From Candidatus Nanopelagicales bacterium (GTDB taxonomy: Bacteria > Actinomycetota > Actinomycetes > S36-B12): a stretch of 64,000 nucleotides of DNA. Shown here piece by piece: positions 17,723-26,531 of this stretch. The stretch's first letter is position 1, and each line of letters begins with the position of its first letter. The translations under genes and the position numbers were made by a program. The DNA is taken from positions 1 through 64,000 of the forward strand of contig JAQTZL010000011.1 in the NCBI GenBank assembly GCA_028687755.1. Reading direction: 5' to 3'. The notes below the pieces were generated by a model that worked only from the letters and a program-made list of their open reading frames with translations, ran no database searches and was not told the origin of the DNA.

Positions 17723-17856
17723 CGAAAGTGTGCGCGGTGGGTGCAAGCTTGCACCCCCGGGGGAGTGCAGACGGGGGTGCAGAAGTGGTCTTTTGTGAGG
17801 ACAACTTGCAGGGCACGCAACCCAACGATCGTGCATCCTCAGTATCTCCCCGCTAC
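17723..17856 (+). repeat. GTGCA-rich 134-nt element, copy 3 (candidate small RNA gene)
   Basis: Third copy of the element. The first hairpin is here a perfect 18-bp palindrome (GGGTGCAAGCTTGCACCC). GACGGGGGTGCAGAAGTG, TTTTGTGAGG, GCAGGGCACGCAACCCAA, GATCGTGCATCCTCAGT and TCTCCCCGCTAC follow as in copy 1. TGAGG/CCTCA pairing is preserved. A classic intrinsic terminator begins 5 nt after the element, so a transcript of about 170 nt would end cleanly. It follows the intact sulfatase gene by about 95 nt. Confidence 0.65.
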
Positions 17857-17860
17857 GAAT

Positions 17861-17897
17861 ATGAGGACCAGCCCTCTGGGCTGGTCCTCATTCTTTT
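17861..17897 (+). terminator. Intrinsic terminator after element copy 3
   Basis: A perfect 14-bp stem (ATGAGGACCAGCCC / GGGCTGGTCCTCAT) with a TCT loop is followed by TCTTTTG. This is a strong rho-independent terminator for a + transcript covering the element, and possibly for the sulfatase upstream. Confidence 0.88.
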
Positions 17898-18352
17898 GAG
17901 CTCCTGATGTTCGTTCGAGCATTCATTGATACGCCAAAATCTGACACCGGTTGGTATTGATCGAGATCGTGCGGGCAAAGTTGCCGTGAGCACTACCTAC
18001 ACGGCCTAGTTGCTCGATCGAAGGAGCAACGAAGACCGAGCCTGCTCGATAGTGCGATCACGGTTTGAATGTTGTTGGACGCTCGGATATGTCCTAGGCT
18101 CCCGGGACACGCGTTTCGGGTCGGATTCGCGTTTTCGCACAACAGCGGTCTGAGGGGAGCGCCCGTGCTGTCTTCAGTCTTGCCATCGGCGGAGGTACAG
18201 CAACGCAAGGTGCATCCGGCGTATGAGGAGTGGGAAACGGCGGTAAATCTTGGCCGAATATGGTTGTGGAGAGTCCGCGGTAAGGGCCTAGGTAGCGGCC
18301 ATGGCAGGCTTGGGTCGCTTCAGGGTTAGCACGACTATTCATAAAGGATTTC
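17898..18352. other. Intergenic region before the ole cluster
   Basis: No supportable gene. A hairpin (GTTGCTC / GAGCAAC with an 8-nt loop) sits at 18009-18030. The oleA ribosome-binding site (AAAGGA) is at the right end. The stretch also marks the change from the G+C-rich accessory part on the left to the more A+T-rich coding style on the right. Confidence 0.5.
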
Positions 18353-19375
18353 ATGACCGGCAATGCAATGTTCGGATACCGCGATACAGCGGTGTTGTCA
18401 GTGACGGCAATTGATGGTCCTATCGTGGTCACATCTGCCGAAATAGAAACTCAGCTCGCAGAAACTTTGGAGCGAGTAGGGCTTCGATCGGGTCTGTTGG
18501 AATCTCTGGCCGGGATCAGCGAGCGTCGCTGGTGGCCAACTGATGTTTCCTTTGCTGACGCTGCAGCAATGGCCGGCGCTAAGGCGATTGCTGAGTCCGG
18601 AATCGATCCAAGTCAGATTGGCCTACTGATCGATACCTCGGTAAGTCGCAGTCATTTGGAGCCTGCTGCATCAGTTGATGTGCACGAACAACTTGGGCTT
18701 GGTACGCACTGCATGAATTTCGATGTCGGTAATGCGTGTTTGGGATTTCTTAATGGCATGCATCTTGCAGCAACGATGATTGATTCTGGGCAGATTGATT
18801 ATGCGGTCGTCGTTGATGCCGAAGGAACTCGATACACGCAAGAAACAACAATTCAGCGGCTGCAAAACTCAAATGCCACGCGCAGTGAAGTGATTTCACA
18901 ATTCGCGACGCTTACGTTGGGTTCTGGTGCAGCAGCGATGGTGCTTGGTCGTGCATCCCTTCACCCTGAAGGCCACCGCATGATTGGCGGCGTTACTCGA
19001 GCCGCAACGCAACACAACAAGTTATGCATTGGTGATCTCGAGAGGATGGTTACCGATTCCACGAAGCTTCTCAATGCCGGAGTTGAACTTGCTGTTGATA
19101 CTTGGCAAGACGCAAAGGCGCGTTTTGACTGGTCGAATCTGGATGGCTACTTCATTCATCAAGTTTCTAAGGTGTACACGGATGCAATTACCACTGCACT
19201 TGAAATTGATCCCGCACGCACTCCAGTGATCTTCCCAACCCGCGGCAATATCGGCCCAGCATCCGTACCGTTCACCCTCGCTGAACATCAGGCCAATCTC
19301 GTCTCTGGTCAACGCATTGCGCTGATGGGAATTGGTTCTGGTTTGAACTCGGCCATCATCGAGATTGTCTGGTAG
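18353..19375 (+). CDS. oleA: OleA: acyl-CoA head-to-head condensing thiolase
   Basis: A 340-aa thiolase-fold enzyme resembling ketoacyl synthase III. The nucleophilic Cys lies in VGNACLGFLNG (near residue 125), the catalytic His in GYFIHQVS, and the Asn in RGNIGPASVPF. OleA joins two fatty acyl-CoA molecules to a 2-alkyl-3-ketoacid, the first step of long-chain olefin synthesis. The gene starts the cluster oleA-oleBC-oleD, and its stop directly abuts the OleBC start. AAAGGATTTC before the ATG is the ribosome-binding site. Sequence alone would also allow another KAS-III, but the neighbours settle it. Confidence 0.92.
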   Translation: MTGNAMFGYRDTAVLSVTAIDGPIVVTSAEIETQLAETLERVGLRSGLLESLAGISERRWWPTDVSFADAAAMAGAKAIAESGIDPSQIGLLIDTSVSRSHLEPAASVDVHEQLGLGTHCMNFDVGNACLGFLNGMHLAATMIDSGQIDYAVVVDAEGTRYTQETTIQRLQNSNATRSEVISQFATLTLGSGAAAMVLGRASLHPEGHRMIGGVTRAATQHNKLCIGDLERMVTDSTKLLNAGVELAVDTWQDAKARFDWSNLDGYFIHQVSKVYTDAITTALEIDPARTPVIFPTRGNIGPASVPFTLAEHQANLVSGQRIALMGIGSGLNSAIIEIVW

Positions 19376-19378
19376 TTG

Positions 19379-21898
19379 ATGCGCGGTCCTTCAGCACCTG
19401 CGCCGGCGACATTGCCACCTGCTGATCTGCCTGGGCTTGACCCGTCGTGGTCGCGCCTGATCACCTGTGATGACGGTGATGGAATCGCACGCACGTGGCA
19501 CGTTCTTGATACGCAGACTCCCAACCCGCGGGTAACTGTCCTTGCGGTTCACGGTAATCCGACGTGGTCATATTTATGGCGTCGAGTACTAGCTTCTGCT
19601 CCAGCGGATGTGCGAGTAGTTGCGGTAGATCAGTTAGGAATGGGTTTCAGTGAACGGTTATCCACGCAGCGCAGACTTGGCCAACGCATTGATGATCTTG
19701 GTCGTCTAGCCGCTGCATTGGAAATAGATGGGCCTGTTGTGGTGCTTGCCCATGATTGGGGCGGGCCGATCTCGGTGGGATGGGCGCTTGCTCACCGATT
19801 GCAGGTTCGGGGATTGGTGTTAACCAACACTGCCGTGCATCAACCAAGTGACAGTGGCATTCCACGGGTGATTGCTATGGCCCGCGTCGCTCCACTGCGT
19901 ACTTTCAATACGCAACGGTTGCCAATTTTCCTTCGCATCACCACAGCGCTGAGTGGTTCTCGAATGACGCCGGAAATTCGACATGCGTTTTGGGCGCCAT
20001 ACATCAAAGGTGACCGTCGTGCAGCGATTAGCGATTTCGTTGAAGACATTCCCGTCAAGCCAAGTCATCCCAGTGCCGCAATTTTGGATGAAGTTGCTGA
20101 AGGCATTCGTGGTCTTCAAGTTCCCACATTGATGCTGTGGGGTCCAGGTGATCCAGTGTTTAGCGATCGCTATCTCAACGACTTGCGCGAGCGCATGCCA
20201 CACGCACAAGTGCATCGATATGAAGGTGCTCGACACCTCGTCATCGAAGATGCACCGTCACTTGTTGATGATTTTTGGATGTGGATGAGTGATCTCGATG
20301 CAACACGTCACGATGTTGATGAATCAACGGTTGAGTTTGACGGAAGTTTTCTCGAAGAGTCCCTTCCGCTGTGGCATGCGCTTGAAGAACGGGCGCGTAC
20401 TCACCCCCATGAAGATGCGATCGTTGAACCAGCAGGTAGTGGCCATTGGAAACGAATTTCTTGGCGGCAGTTGCATCACACAGTTGAGTTGCTTGCTCGA
20501 GGATTAGCAGGCAGGGGTATCAAGCGAGGTGACCGTGTTGCAGTACTCGTGACGCCAGGTGCAGATCTCATTGCAACGATTTATGCGTGTTGGCGCATTG
20601 GTGTCACGGTAGTGATCGTCGATGCAGCCTTAGGTGTTCGCGGAATTCGACGTGCCTTGCGCAGTGCTCGACCTACTTCAATTATTGCTATCCCAAAGGC
20701 AATTCCGGTTGTCCAAGGCCTTGGCGCGAACGTGATTGCCTCTCGGCAATTGGCGCGGATCGCTGCCGAAGGGAAGTCGCAAGTAAGCCCTGCACACGCA
20801 CAGACAAATGATGAAGCCATTGTCGTGTTCACTTCTGGATCCACTGGCCCGGCAAAGGGTGTGGTGTATCAACATGAGCACATTGCTCGCACCAGGGATC
20901 TGATCGTTGCGCACCTGGACATCACCGAACGCGACGCGCTTGTCGCCGCATTCGCACCGTGGGCGGTACTTGGCCCGGCATTAGGCATTGCCTCGGTCAT
21001 TCCTGACATGGATGTCACGCGACCTGCGACATTAACTGCCAAGGCTTTAGGTGAAGCAGTTCATGCTGTTGGCGGCACGGTTCTTTGGGGTTCACCAGCT
21101 GCGCTTCGTGCAGTTGTTGCAACGCAAGATGGTTTGCGTAAAAATTCAGAACTGAACTCCTTGCGACTCGTGATGGGCGCAGGTGCTCCTGTGTCACGCG
21201 AACTGTTGCAAGGAATGAAGGATCTGTGTCCCACAGCTGATGTGCGCACACCATATGGAATGACTGAAGTATTGCCAGTATGCGATGTTTCTCTGGAAGA
21301 AATAATTTCAGCCGGTGACGGGCCAGGAGTACTCGTTGGTCATCCAGTTGATGGTGTTGAGGTTCGGATCAGTGCTCTTGATCATCAAGGAATGGCTACT
21401 GGCCCACTGAGTGACTCAGCTTTGGTCTTGGGTGAGGTTGTAGTTCGTGCGCCGCACATGAAAGATCGCTACGACTCCTTATGGGCTACTCAGCGGCGCA
21501 GTAGTCGCGATGCTGGCTGGCATCGCACTGGTGACGTAGGTGAATTGGACGATTTCGGTCGCCTGTGGATAGGCGGTCGACTCGCGCATGTGATCACCAC
21601 TGCATCGGGCCCTATTGCCCCTGTCGCTATCGAACAACGCATGGGTGCAATTCCTGACGTAGTTCAGGCCGCCGCAGTTGGCGTAGGGCCATTGGGTAAC
21701 CAGCAAGTGGTCATTATTTTGGAAACCAATCGCGTAGTTGATCTCGACCTCATTGATGAGGTTCGCTCGTTGGCACAAATGCCCGTTGCGGCAGTTCTTG
21801 CACGCACGAGCTTGCCAGTAGATATTCGTCATCGATCCAAGGTTGATCGCAGGGCGTTGGCAGTGTGGGCAAATCAATTGTTGGCAGGGCGCTCGTGA
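19379..21898 (+). CDS. oleBC: OleBC fusion: beta-lactone decarboxylase plus beta-lactone synthetase
   Basis: An 839-aa two-domain protein. Residues about 1-305 form an alpha/beta hydrolase of the haloalkane-dehalogenase type (HGNPTWSYLWRRVL; nucleophile Asp in AHDWGGPISVGWA; His in GARHLVIED). Residues about 320-839 form an AMP-forming ligase-like domain (FTSGSTGPAKGVVYQHEH; TPYGMTEVLPV; GWHRTGDVGELDDFGRLWIGGR in two parts). OleC makes a beta-lactone from the hydroxy acid using ATP, and OleB then removes CO2 to give the cis-olefin. OleBC fusions are known from actinobacteria. I prefer ATG 19379 over the TTG just before it. It overlaps oleD by 4 nt. Confidence 0.93.
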   Translation: MRGPSAPAPATLPPADLPGLDPSWSRLITCDDGDGIARTWHVLDTQTPNPRVTVLAVHGNPTWSYLWRRVLASAPADVRVVAVDQLGMGFSERLSTQRRLGQRIDDLGRLAAALEIDGPVVVLAHDWGGPISVGWALAHRLQVRGLVLTNTAVHQPSDSGIPRVIAMARVAPLRTFNTQRLPIFLRITTALSGSRMTPEIRHAFWAPYIKGDRRAAISDFVEDIPVKPSHPSAAILDEVAEGIRGLQVPTLMLWGPGDPVFSDRYLNDLRERMPHAQVHRYEGARHLVIEDAPSLVDDFWMWMSDLDATRHDVDESTVEFDGSFLEESLPLWHALEERARTHPHEDAIVEPAGSGHWKRISWRQLHHTVELLARGLAGRGIKRGDRVAVLVTPGADLIATIYACWRIGVTVVIVDAALGVRGIRRALRSARPTSIIAIPKAIPVVQGLGANVIASRQLARIAAEGKSQVSPAHAQTNDEAIVVFTSGSTGPAKGVVYQHEHIARTRDLIVAHLDITERDALVAAFAPWAVLGPALGIASVIPDMDVTRPATLTAKALGEAVHAVGGTVLWGSPAALRAVVATQDGLRKNSELNSLRLVMGAGAPVSRELLQGMKDLCPTADVRTPYGMTEVLPVCDVSLEEIISAGDGPGVLVGHPVDGVEVRISALDHQGMATGPLSDSALVLGEVVVRAPHMKDRYDSLWATQRRSSRDAGWHRTGDVGELDDFGRLWIGGRLAHVITTASGPIAPVAIEQRMGAIPDVVQAAAVGVGPLGNQQVVIILETNRVVDLDLIDEVRSLAQMPVAAVLARTSLPVDIRHRSKVDRRALAVWANQLLAGRS

Positions 21899-22842
21899 AA
21901 GTTCTTGTCACCGGTGGGCGTGGACTTCTAGGAAGTGCCACAGTTGCAGAGCTGCGTCGACGTGGGCACGAGGTAACAACCTTTCAGCGCAGCCCGAGCG
22001 GAAATTCGCAGGAAGTTCTCGGAGATGTGACGGATGCTGCGGCAGTACGACGCGCTATCGCTGTAAACGAAGCAGTCGTTCACCTTGCAGCCAAGGTTTC
22101 CATGGCTGGTGCGTGGGAAGATTTCGTTGCGGTCAACGTTGATGGAACAAGCAATGTTGTCGACGCGTGTAGGGCTGAAGGTGTGACACGGCTGGTACAT
22201 GTGTCTTCACCATCCGTAGCGCATGCAGGCGCGCCGCTTGTTGGCGTGGGAGCGCAGCCTGCGGAACCTGACAACGTGCGAGGTCATTACGCACGCAGCA
22301 AGGCAATGGCGGAAATCATTGCGTTAGAGGCAAACTCGTCTGAATTGGCGGTCACTGCGATTCGTCCGCACTTGGTGTGGGGCCCGGGCGACACTCAGTT
22401 GGTCGAGCGCATTATTGATCGAGCTCGATCTGGTCGGCTGTTCCTCATCGGCAATGGTCAGTCCCTTATTGATACGACCTATGTAGATAACGCAGCCGAT
22501 GCTCTTGCGTGTGCGCTTGAACAATGCCCCCGCGGCAAAGCATTCGTCGTGAGCAATGGTGAACCACGCACGGTTGCAGAAGTTGTCGCTCGCATCGCGC
22601 AAGCAGGTGGCGCAAAGATTCGTGGTCGAGTTCCATATTCACTTGCGTATGCGTCGGGAATGGTTGTCGAGCGCGTATGGGGAAATCGAGATATTGATCC
22701 TCCCATCACAACATTTCTCGCCGAACAGCTTTCGACCGCGCACTGGTTTGATCAACGAGAGACTCAAGCTGCGTTGCAATGGAAACCGAGAGTTTCACTC
22801 GATGAAGGGTTCAAGAGACTGGACTTGGCGTATCGAGGCTGA
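21895..22842 (+). CDS. oleD: OleD: 2-alkyl-3-ketoacid reductase
   Basis: A 315-aa extended short-chain dehydrogenase. The cofactor loop TGGRGLLGS lies at residues about 6-14, and the catalytic Ser and Tyr-x3-Lys appear as VSSPSVAH and YARSK. It reduces the OleA product to the 2-alkyl-3-hydroxyacid with NADPH. The GTG start at 21895 overlaps the OleBC stop (GTGA), so the genes are translationally coupled. With OleA and OleBC the pathway from acyl-CoA to olefin is complete in this cluster. Confidence 0.9.
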   Translation: MKVLVTGGRGLLGSATVAELRRRGHEVTTFQRSPSGNSQEVLGDVTDAAAVRRAIAVNEAVVHLAAKVSMAGAWEDFVAVNVDGTSNVVDACRAEGVTRLVHVSSPSVAHAGAPLVGVGAQPAEPDNVRGHYARSKAMAEIIALEANSSELAVTAIRPHLVWGPGDTQLVERIIDRARSGRLFLIGNGQSLIDTTYVDNAADALACALEQCPRGKAFVVSNGEPRTVAEVVARIAQAGGAKIRGRVPYSLAYASGMVVERVWGNRDIDPPITTFLAEQLSTAHWFDQRETQAALQWKPRVSLDEGFKRLDLAYRG

Positions 22843-22958
22843 ACGGAACTCCCAATCATTCACTGGGTACCAGTTACCGTAAACGCGTTGACGGTGAATA
22901 AAACCTCTGCTTGACTCCAAAGAACATGCACCACCGCTCTGGAAGGCAGGCGTGATCA

Positions 22959-23525
22959 GTGGATTTTCATCTTCAAGGCAAGGTGGTCTCTCTTTGTGGG
23001 CCAGAGCAAGCAACACTTGATGCCTGTCGCAAAGTGCTCGAAGCTGAAGGCGCTGTTGTTGCACAGTCACCTACAGACGGAACATTTCCTCTCGCCGATG
23101 TGGTGATCGCGGTGGGTGGGGTACGACCGGGCAGTGATGTTCTCGATGTTTCTAATCCAGACACCTTGTATGAAGCCTGGACCGATGTTACGAATGCAGT
23201 TGATGCCTATCGCTCAGCACTTCCTCGCATGATTGACGGCAAATGGGGTCGCTTCATCTGGATCGGCTCCGCGCAAGCGAAGTCTGTTGACGCAGAAGCC
23301 GATGAATTAGCTGCAATTGCATCCCTTGGAATTCTGGGTTTAAACAAAGTCATTACGGGCGAAGTTGGGTCTAACGGAATCACTGCGAATGCAGTGCTAC
23401 GGGGTGGTACGGCTACTGATGAAGATGTAGCAAACGCAGTCACATTCCTATGTTCACAAGGAGCTGCTTACTTAAGTGGCATCACTATTACTGTCGATGG
23501 CGGCGCTGGATCGGGGATCTTCTAA
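22959..23525 (+). CDS. Degenerate short-chain dehydrogenase-like protein
   Basis: A 188-aa SDR-fold protein starting at GTG 22959, shorter than the usual 250 aa. It has the tail of the family (GSNGITANAVLRGG; YLSGITITVDGGAGSG) but lacks the TGxxxGxG loop at the N-terminus (VSLCGPEQATLDA instead). The Tyr-x3-Lys site is replaced (AAIASLGILGL). It is therefore unlikely to be a normal oxidoreductase and may be a non-catalytic subunit. Its stop overlaps the next SDR start by one base (TAATG), which suggests a heteromeric pair. It follows oleD by 116 nt. Confidence 0.72.
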   Translation: MDFHLQGKVVSLCGPEQATLDACRKVLEAEGAVVAQSPTDGTFPLADVVIAVGGVRPGSDVLDVSNPDTLYEAWTDVTNAVDAYRSALPRMIDGKWGRFIWIGSAQAKSVDAEADELAAIASLGILGLNKVITGEVGSNGITANAVLRGGTATDEDVANAVTFLCSQGAAYLSGITITVDGGAGSGIF

Positions 23526-24352
23526 TGGATTACGGAATTGCAGGTCGAGTAGCCATCGTTTCAGGCGGAAGCCGTGGCATTGGTAAGGCAATTGCGACCA
23601 CGTTTGCAAACGAAGGGGCCAAGGTTGTCATTGCGTCACGTACCCAAGCCAATCTGGAAGAAACACTCGCTGAGTTAGAAGAGATTGCGCCAGGTCGTGT
23701 CCACGGCATTGCTGCGAGCATGACGGACCCAGAAAGTGTTCAACGAGTAGTTGATGAATCACGTGATCGCTTCGGTCCTATCAGCATTGCGATAAGTAAC
23801 GTCATTGGTCACGTCATTGATGCTGCAAAAGAGGGCTCTGGCCCGGGGGCTGGAACCTTTGAGGGCATGGCGGTAGATGCTTACCGTGAAGAATTCACGC
23901 AGCTGCTGGTTTCGTCATGGGCCTTGGCTCGCGCTTGCGTACCAGACATGAAAGCCCAAGGTTGGGGTCGCATCTGCAATATCGGTTCTGGTGTTGCCCG
24001 TGAACCAAGCACACATCTGCCACACCTGTTGCCCAATGTGGTGCGACCACCAGTTGCTGGCATGCACCGATTGATGGCTGCTCGTCTTGCGTCCGATGGC
24101 ATCACGGTCAATAACATTTTGACGGGATCGATTCTGACCGGGCGCAATAAGTCCTATTGGGTTTGGCTTGCTCGCGAGCGCAACATCACCGTTGCTGAGG
24201 CCACTCAAGATATGACCGACCGTATTCCGTTGGGTCGCTTCGGTGAACCCTCAGAAATGGCAGCGCTCGTTGCTTTCCTGTGTTCAAACAAAGCACAAAT
24301 GGTCACAGGGCAGTCAATTCCAGTCGGCGGAGGCGGAAGTTTGCACCTGTGA
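23525..24352 (+). CDS. Short-chain dehydrogenase-like protein lacking the catalytic Tyr
   Basis: A 275-aa SDR with an intact NAD(P) loop (VSGGSRGIGKAIA, residues about 12-24) and a conserved end (FLCSNKAQMVTGQSIPVGGGG split over the last 25 residues). At the active site, where Tyr-x3-Lys precedes a VAG helix, it reads PNVVRPPVAGMHR, so Tyr is lost and Lys is at best replaced by Arg. It can probably bind a nucleotide but may not reduce a carbonyl in the usual way. It is coupled to the preceding degenerate SDR; substrate unknown. Confidence 0.78.
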   Translation: MDYGIAGRVAIVSGGSRGIGKAIATTFANEGAKVVIASRTQANLEETLAELEEIAPGRVHGIAASMTDPESVQRVVDESRDRFGPISIAISNVIGHVIDAAKEGSGPGAGTFEGMAVDAYREEFTQLLVSSWALARACVPDMKAQGWGRICNIGSGVAREPSTHLPHLLPNVVRPPVAGMHRLMAARLASDGITVNNILTGSILTGRNKSYWVWLARERNITVAEATQDMTDRIPLGRFGEPSEMAALVAFLCSNKAQMVTGQSIPVGGGGSLHL

Positions 24353-24398
24353 TGCAGGCATTCGTTAGTGTGGGGTACCGATTCAACTTGGAGACGAC

Positions 24399-24710
24399 AT
24401 GCGCGACACAAAGTTAGAAAACAATGCTAAGGCAAAATGCTATGAGTACTACTTCGTAGGCGAGTTGGCTGCCTTTGAGGATTACAAACTTGACGGAACG
24501 GTGCTCTCACTTCTTCACACTCGAGTTATTCCTGAATACGAAGGTCAGGGCATGGCTGAGACGTTGGTGCGGGGAATTTTGGATGAAGCCAAGGCGAAGA
24601 ATCTTCAAGTACTTCCTGTGTGTGAGTACGTCGCAGGATTTATCGGCAAGCATCAAGATGAATATCTTGAACTTGTTCCAGCAGGTAAGCGCTCAGAATT
24701 CAAGCTTTAA
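24399..24710 (+). CDS. Small GNAT-like N-acetyltransferase (COG2388/NATD1 type)
   Basis: A 103-aa protein of the short GCN5-related acetyltransferase group: an N-terminal sheet (YEYYFVGELAAFEDYKLDG split around residues 13-31), the acetyl-CoA region VIPEYEGQGMAETLVRGIL, and the ending VCEYVAGFIGKHQDEYLELV. Ribosome-binding site TTGGAG lies before ATG. It is followed by a DOPA-dioxygenase-like gene. The same two families stand next to each other again at 44137-45336, so the association is probably functional. The acetyl acceptor is unknown. Confidence 0.8.
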   Translation: MRDTKLENNAKAKCYEYYFVGELAAFEDYKLDGTVLSLLHTRVIPEYEGQGMAETLVRGILDEAKAKNLQVLPVCEYVAGFIGKHQDEYLELVPAGKRSEFKL

Positions 24711-24731
24711 CCTCAGCTGAACTCAACATCA

Positions 24732-25640
24732 ATGTCTGTGCAGATCCGCGGTAGCGTCTCACCTGTTTTACTCAATCCGCTAAAACCTGCACAGGCATTC
24801 GATGACTTCCTCACTGCTGCAGCACCCATCAGCGCGACGCAATCAGAATGGACCGCGCACGATGGCTCAATGCCAGCGTTATTTCTAGGACACGGCGCAC
24901 CACCACTTTTTGATGATCCGCTCTGGATAAGTGAACTCTTTGCCTGGTCGCAATCAATGCCAAAGCCCCGTGCGATCCTGGTTGTCTCAGCGCATTGGGA
25001 GTCCTCGCCGATGTTGTTGTCAGCAACTTCACCGAACACTGATGTCGTGTACGACTTTGGTGGGTTCGCTGATCGTTATTACAAAATGCGATACGACACC
25101 CCTGATGCAAGTGGCCTTGCACGCAGTGTCGTTGCATCATTGTCGGAAATTGGGCCAGTGCATCAGCATGCATCGCGCGGGTTGGACCATGGTGCATGGA
25201 TTCCGCTGAAGATCATGTATCCGGGCGCTGATATTCCGGTACTGCAACTAAGTCTGCCTACATCCGATCCAGTCAAACTCTTGGCGCTTGGATCACGTCT
25301 AAAGGCCCTTCGCGGCGAAGGCGTATTAATCCTTGGTTCGGGTTTCATGACTCATGGAGTAGGTCTTGCAACTCCCGAGACAATCACGGGTAAAGCTGTG
25401 TCAAGCTGGTCAACTGAGTTCTCAACTTGGGCATTAGAGGCGTTGGCAGCCGGTGACATTGATAGGTTGATCAAGTATCGCGAGGACGCGCCAGGGATGC
25501 CGTATGCGCATCGCACCGCAGAACATTTTGTGCCCCTTTTTGTCACCCTGGGGGCAGGAGACAAGGTCGATCAAGGTATCCAGCCGGTCATTGATGGGTA
25601 CTGGGGCGGTCAATCCCGTGCATCATTTCAGACTCAATAA
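24732..25640 (+). CDS. Extradiol dioxygenase of the YgiD/DOPA 4,5-dioxygenase (LigB) family
   Basis: A 302-aa LigB-type protein. Likely metal ligands are in FLGHGAPPLF (near residue 56), VVSAHWESSP (near 96) and GLDHGAWIPLK (near 155). The motifs MPALF and APGMPYAHRTAEHFVPLF near the C-terminus are typical of bacterial YgiD-like enzymes, which open catechol rings such as that of DOPA using Fe(II) or Zn(II). A paralogue is encoded at 44473-45336. It lies 21 nt behind the GNAT gene; the physiological substrate is not evident. Confidence 0.88.
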   Translation: MSVQIRGSVSPVLLNPLKPAQAFDDFLTAAAPISATQSEWTAHDGSMPALFLGHGAPPLFDDPLWISELFAWSQSMPKPRAILVVSAHWESSPMLLSATSPNTDVVYDFGGFADRYYKMRYDTPDASGLARSVVASLSEIGPVHQHASRGLDHGAWIPLKIMYPGADIPVLQLSLPTSDPVKLLALGSRLKALRGEGVLILGSGFMTHGVGLATPETITGKAVSSWSTEFSTWALEALAAGDIDRLIKYREDAPGMPYAHRTAEHFVPLFVTLGAGDKVDQGIQPVIDGYWGGQSRASFQTQ

Positions 25641-25690
25641 ACTCCCCCTAGTTACCGCAGGCTTTGGCCATACAGTGAAACGAGGAACTC

Positions 25691-26482
25691 ATGGATCTGC
25701 AAGTTCGCGATAAGGGATATCTGCTTGTTGGTGGAACTGCAGGCATGGGCCTTGCTGGCGCTCGTGCCCTTGCGGCTGACGGTGCTTCCATCGTTGTGGT
25801 CGGACGCGATCAAGAGCGTGCTGATCTTGCAGCCGCTGCTTTGGTTTCTGAGGGTGCAACGAAGGCCAAGGGTTTGGCCTTTGATGTGTCTGTACAAGGC
25901 GATGCAGCCAAGGCAGTGCAAGGAGCCGTTGATTTCTTGGGTCGTCTCGACGGCATTGGTATTACGACCGGCACTAAAGGCCAGATGTCGATTGAATCTT
26001 CAGATGATGATTGGACCGCAGCATTTCGCGATCAACTCCTGGGACTTTCCCGTGCAGTTGAAGCAGCATTGCCGCACCTCATCGAAACCAAGGGCACGAT
26101 CGTGACTACCGCTGCCTTCTCAGTTCGATCACCAGAACTCGTACGCCTTCCTTATGCATCACTCAAGGGTTCCGTCGCACTCTTCACTAAAGGCATCGCC
26201 AAGGCCTATGGCAAGTATGGTGTTCGCGCGAACTGCATTGCGCCTGGAGCAATTGAAACTGATGCTCTTGCTGGCATGCGTAAGCAAATCTCTGAAGCCC
26301 GCGGTTGGGATTACGACACCGCTCTTGAGCGCGTGATGGTTGAAGAATGGGGCATGCACGTTGCTCTTGGACGTCCAGGCAAGCCCGATGAAGTTGGCGA
26401 CCTGATTGCATTCTTGCTTTCACCACGTGCTGGCTACCTCACAGGATCGCTCATCAACATTGATGGCGGAACAGACTTCTAG
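25691..26482 (+). CDS. Short-chain dehydrogenase/reductase (intact)
   Basis: A 263-aa classical SDR: cofactor region [18 protein letters not shown] (residues about 11-28), catalytic Tyr-x3-Lys in [12 protein letters not shown], and an ending [14 protein letters not shown]. Unlike the two SDRs after oleD, the active site is complete. Ribosome-binding site GAGGA precedes ATG. It lies between the dioxygenase and the LLM monooxygenase on the same strand. Substrate unknown. Confidence 0.88.
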   Translation: MDLQVRDKGYLLVGGTAGMGLAGARALAADGASIVVVGRDQERADLAAAALVSEGATKAKGLAFDVSVQGDAAKAVQGAVDFLGRLDGIGITTGTKGQMSIESSDDDWTAAFRDQLLGLSRAVEAALPHLIETKGTIVTTAAFSVRSPELVRLPYASLKGSVALFTKGIAKAYGKYGVRANCIAPGAIETDALAGMRKQISEARGWDYDTALERVMVEEWGMHVALGRPGKPDEVGDLIAFLLSPRAGYLTGSLINIDGGTDF

Positions 26483-26531
26483 GTTCGAGCACGATCACTT
26501 TGGTGGCAGTGCGAAAGGAGCACGGCACCCC

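Noticed and set aside
18009-18030. Hairpin before oleA as a terminator or riboswitch
   Set aside because: The 7-bp stem has an 8-nt loop and no T-run, and no riboswitch core sequence surrounds it.
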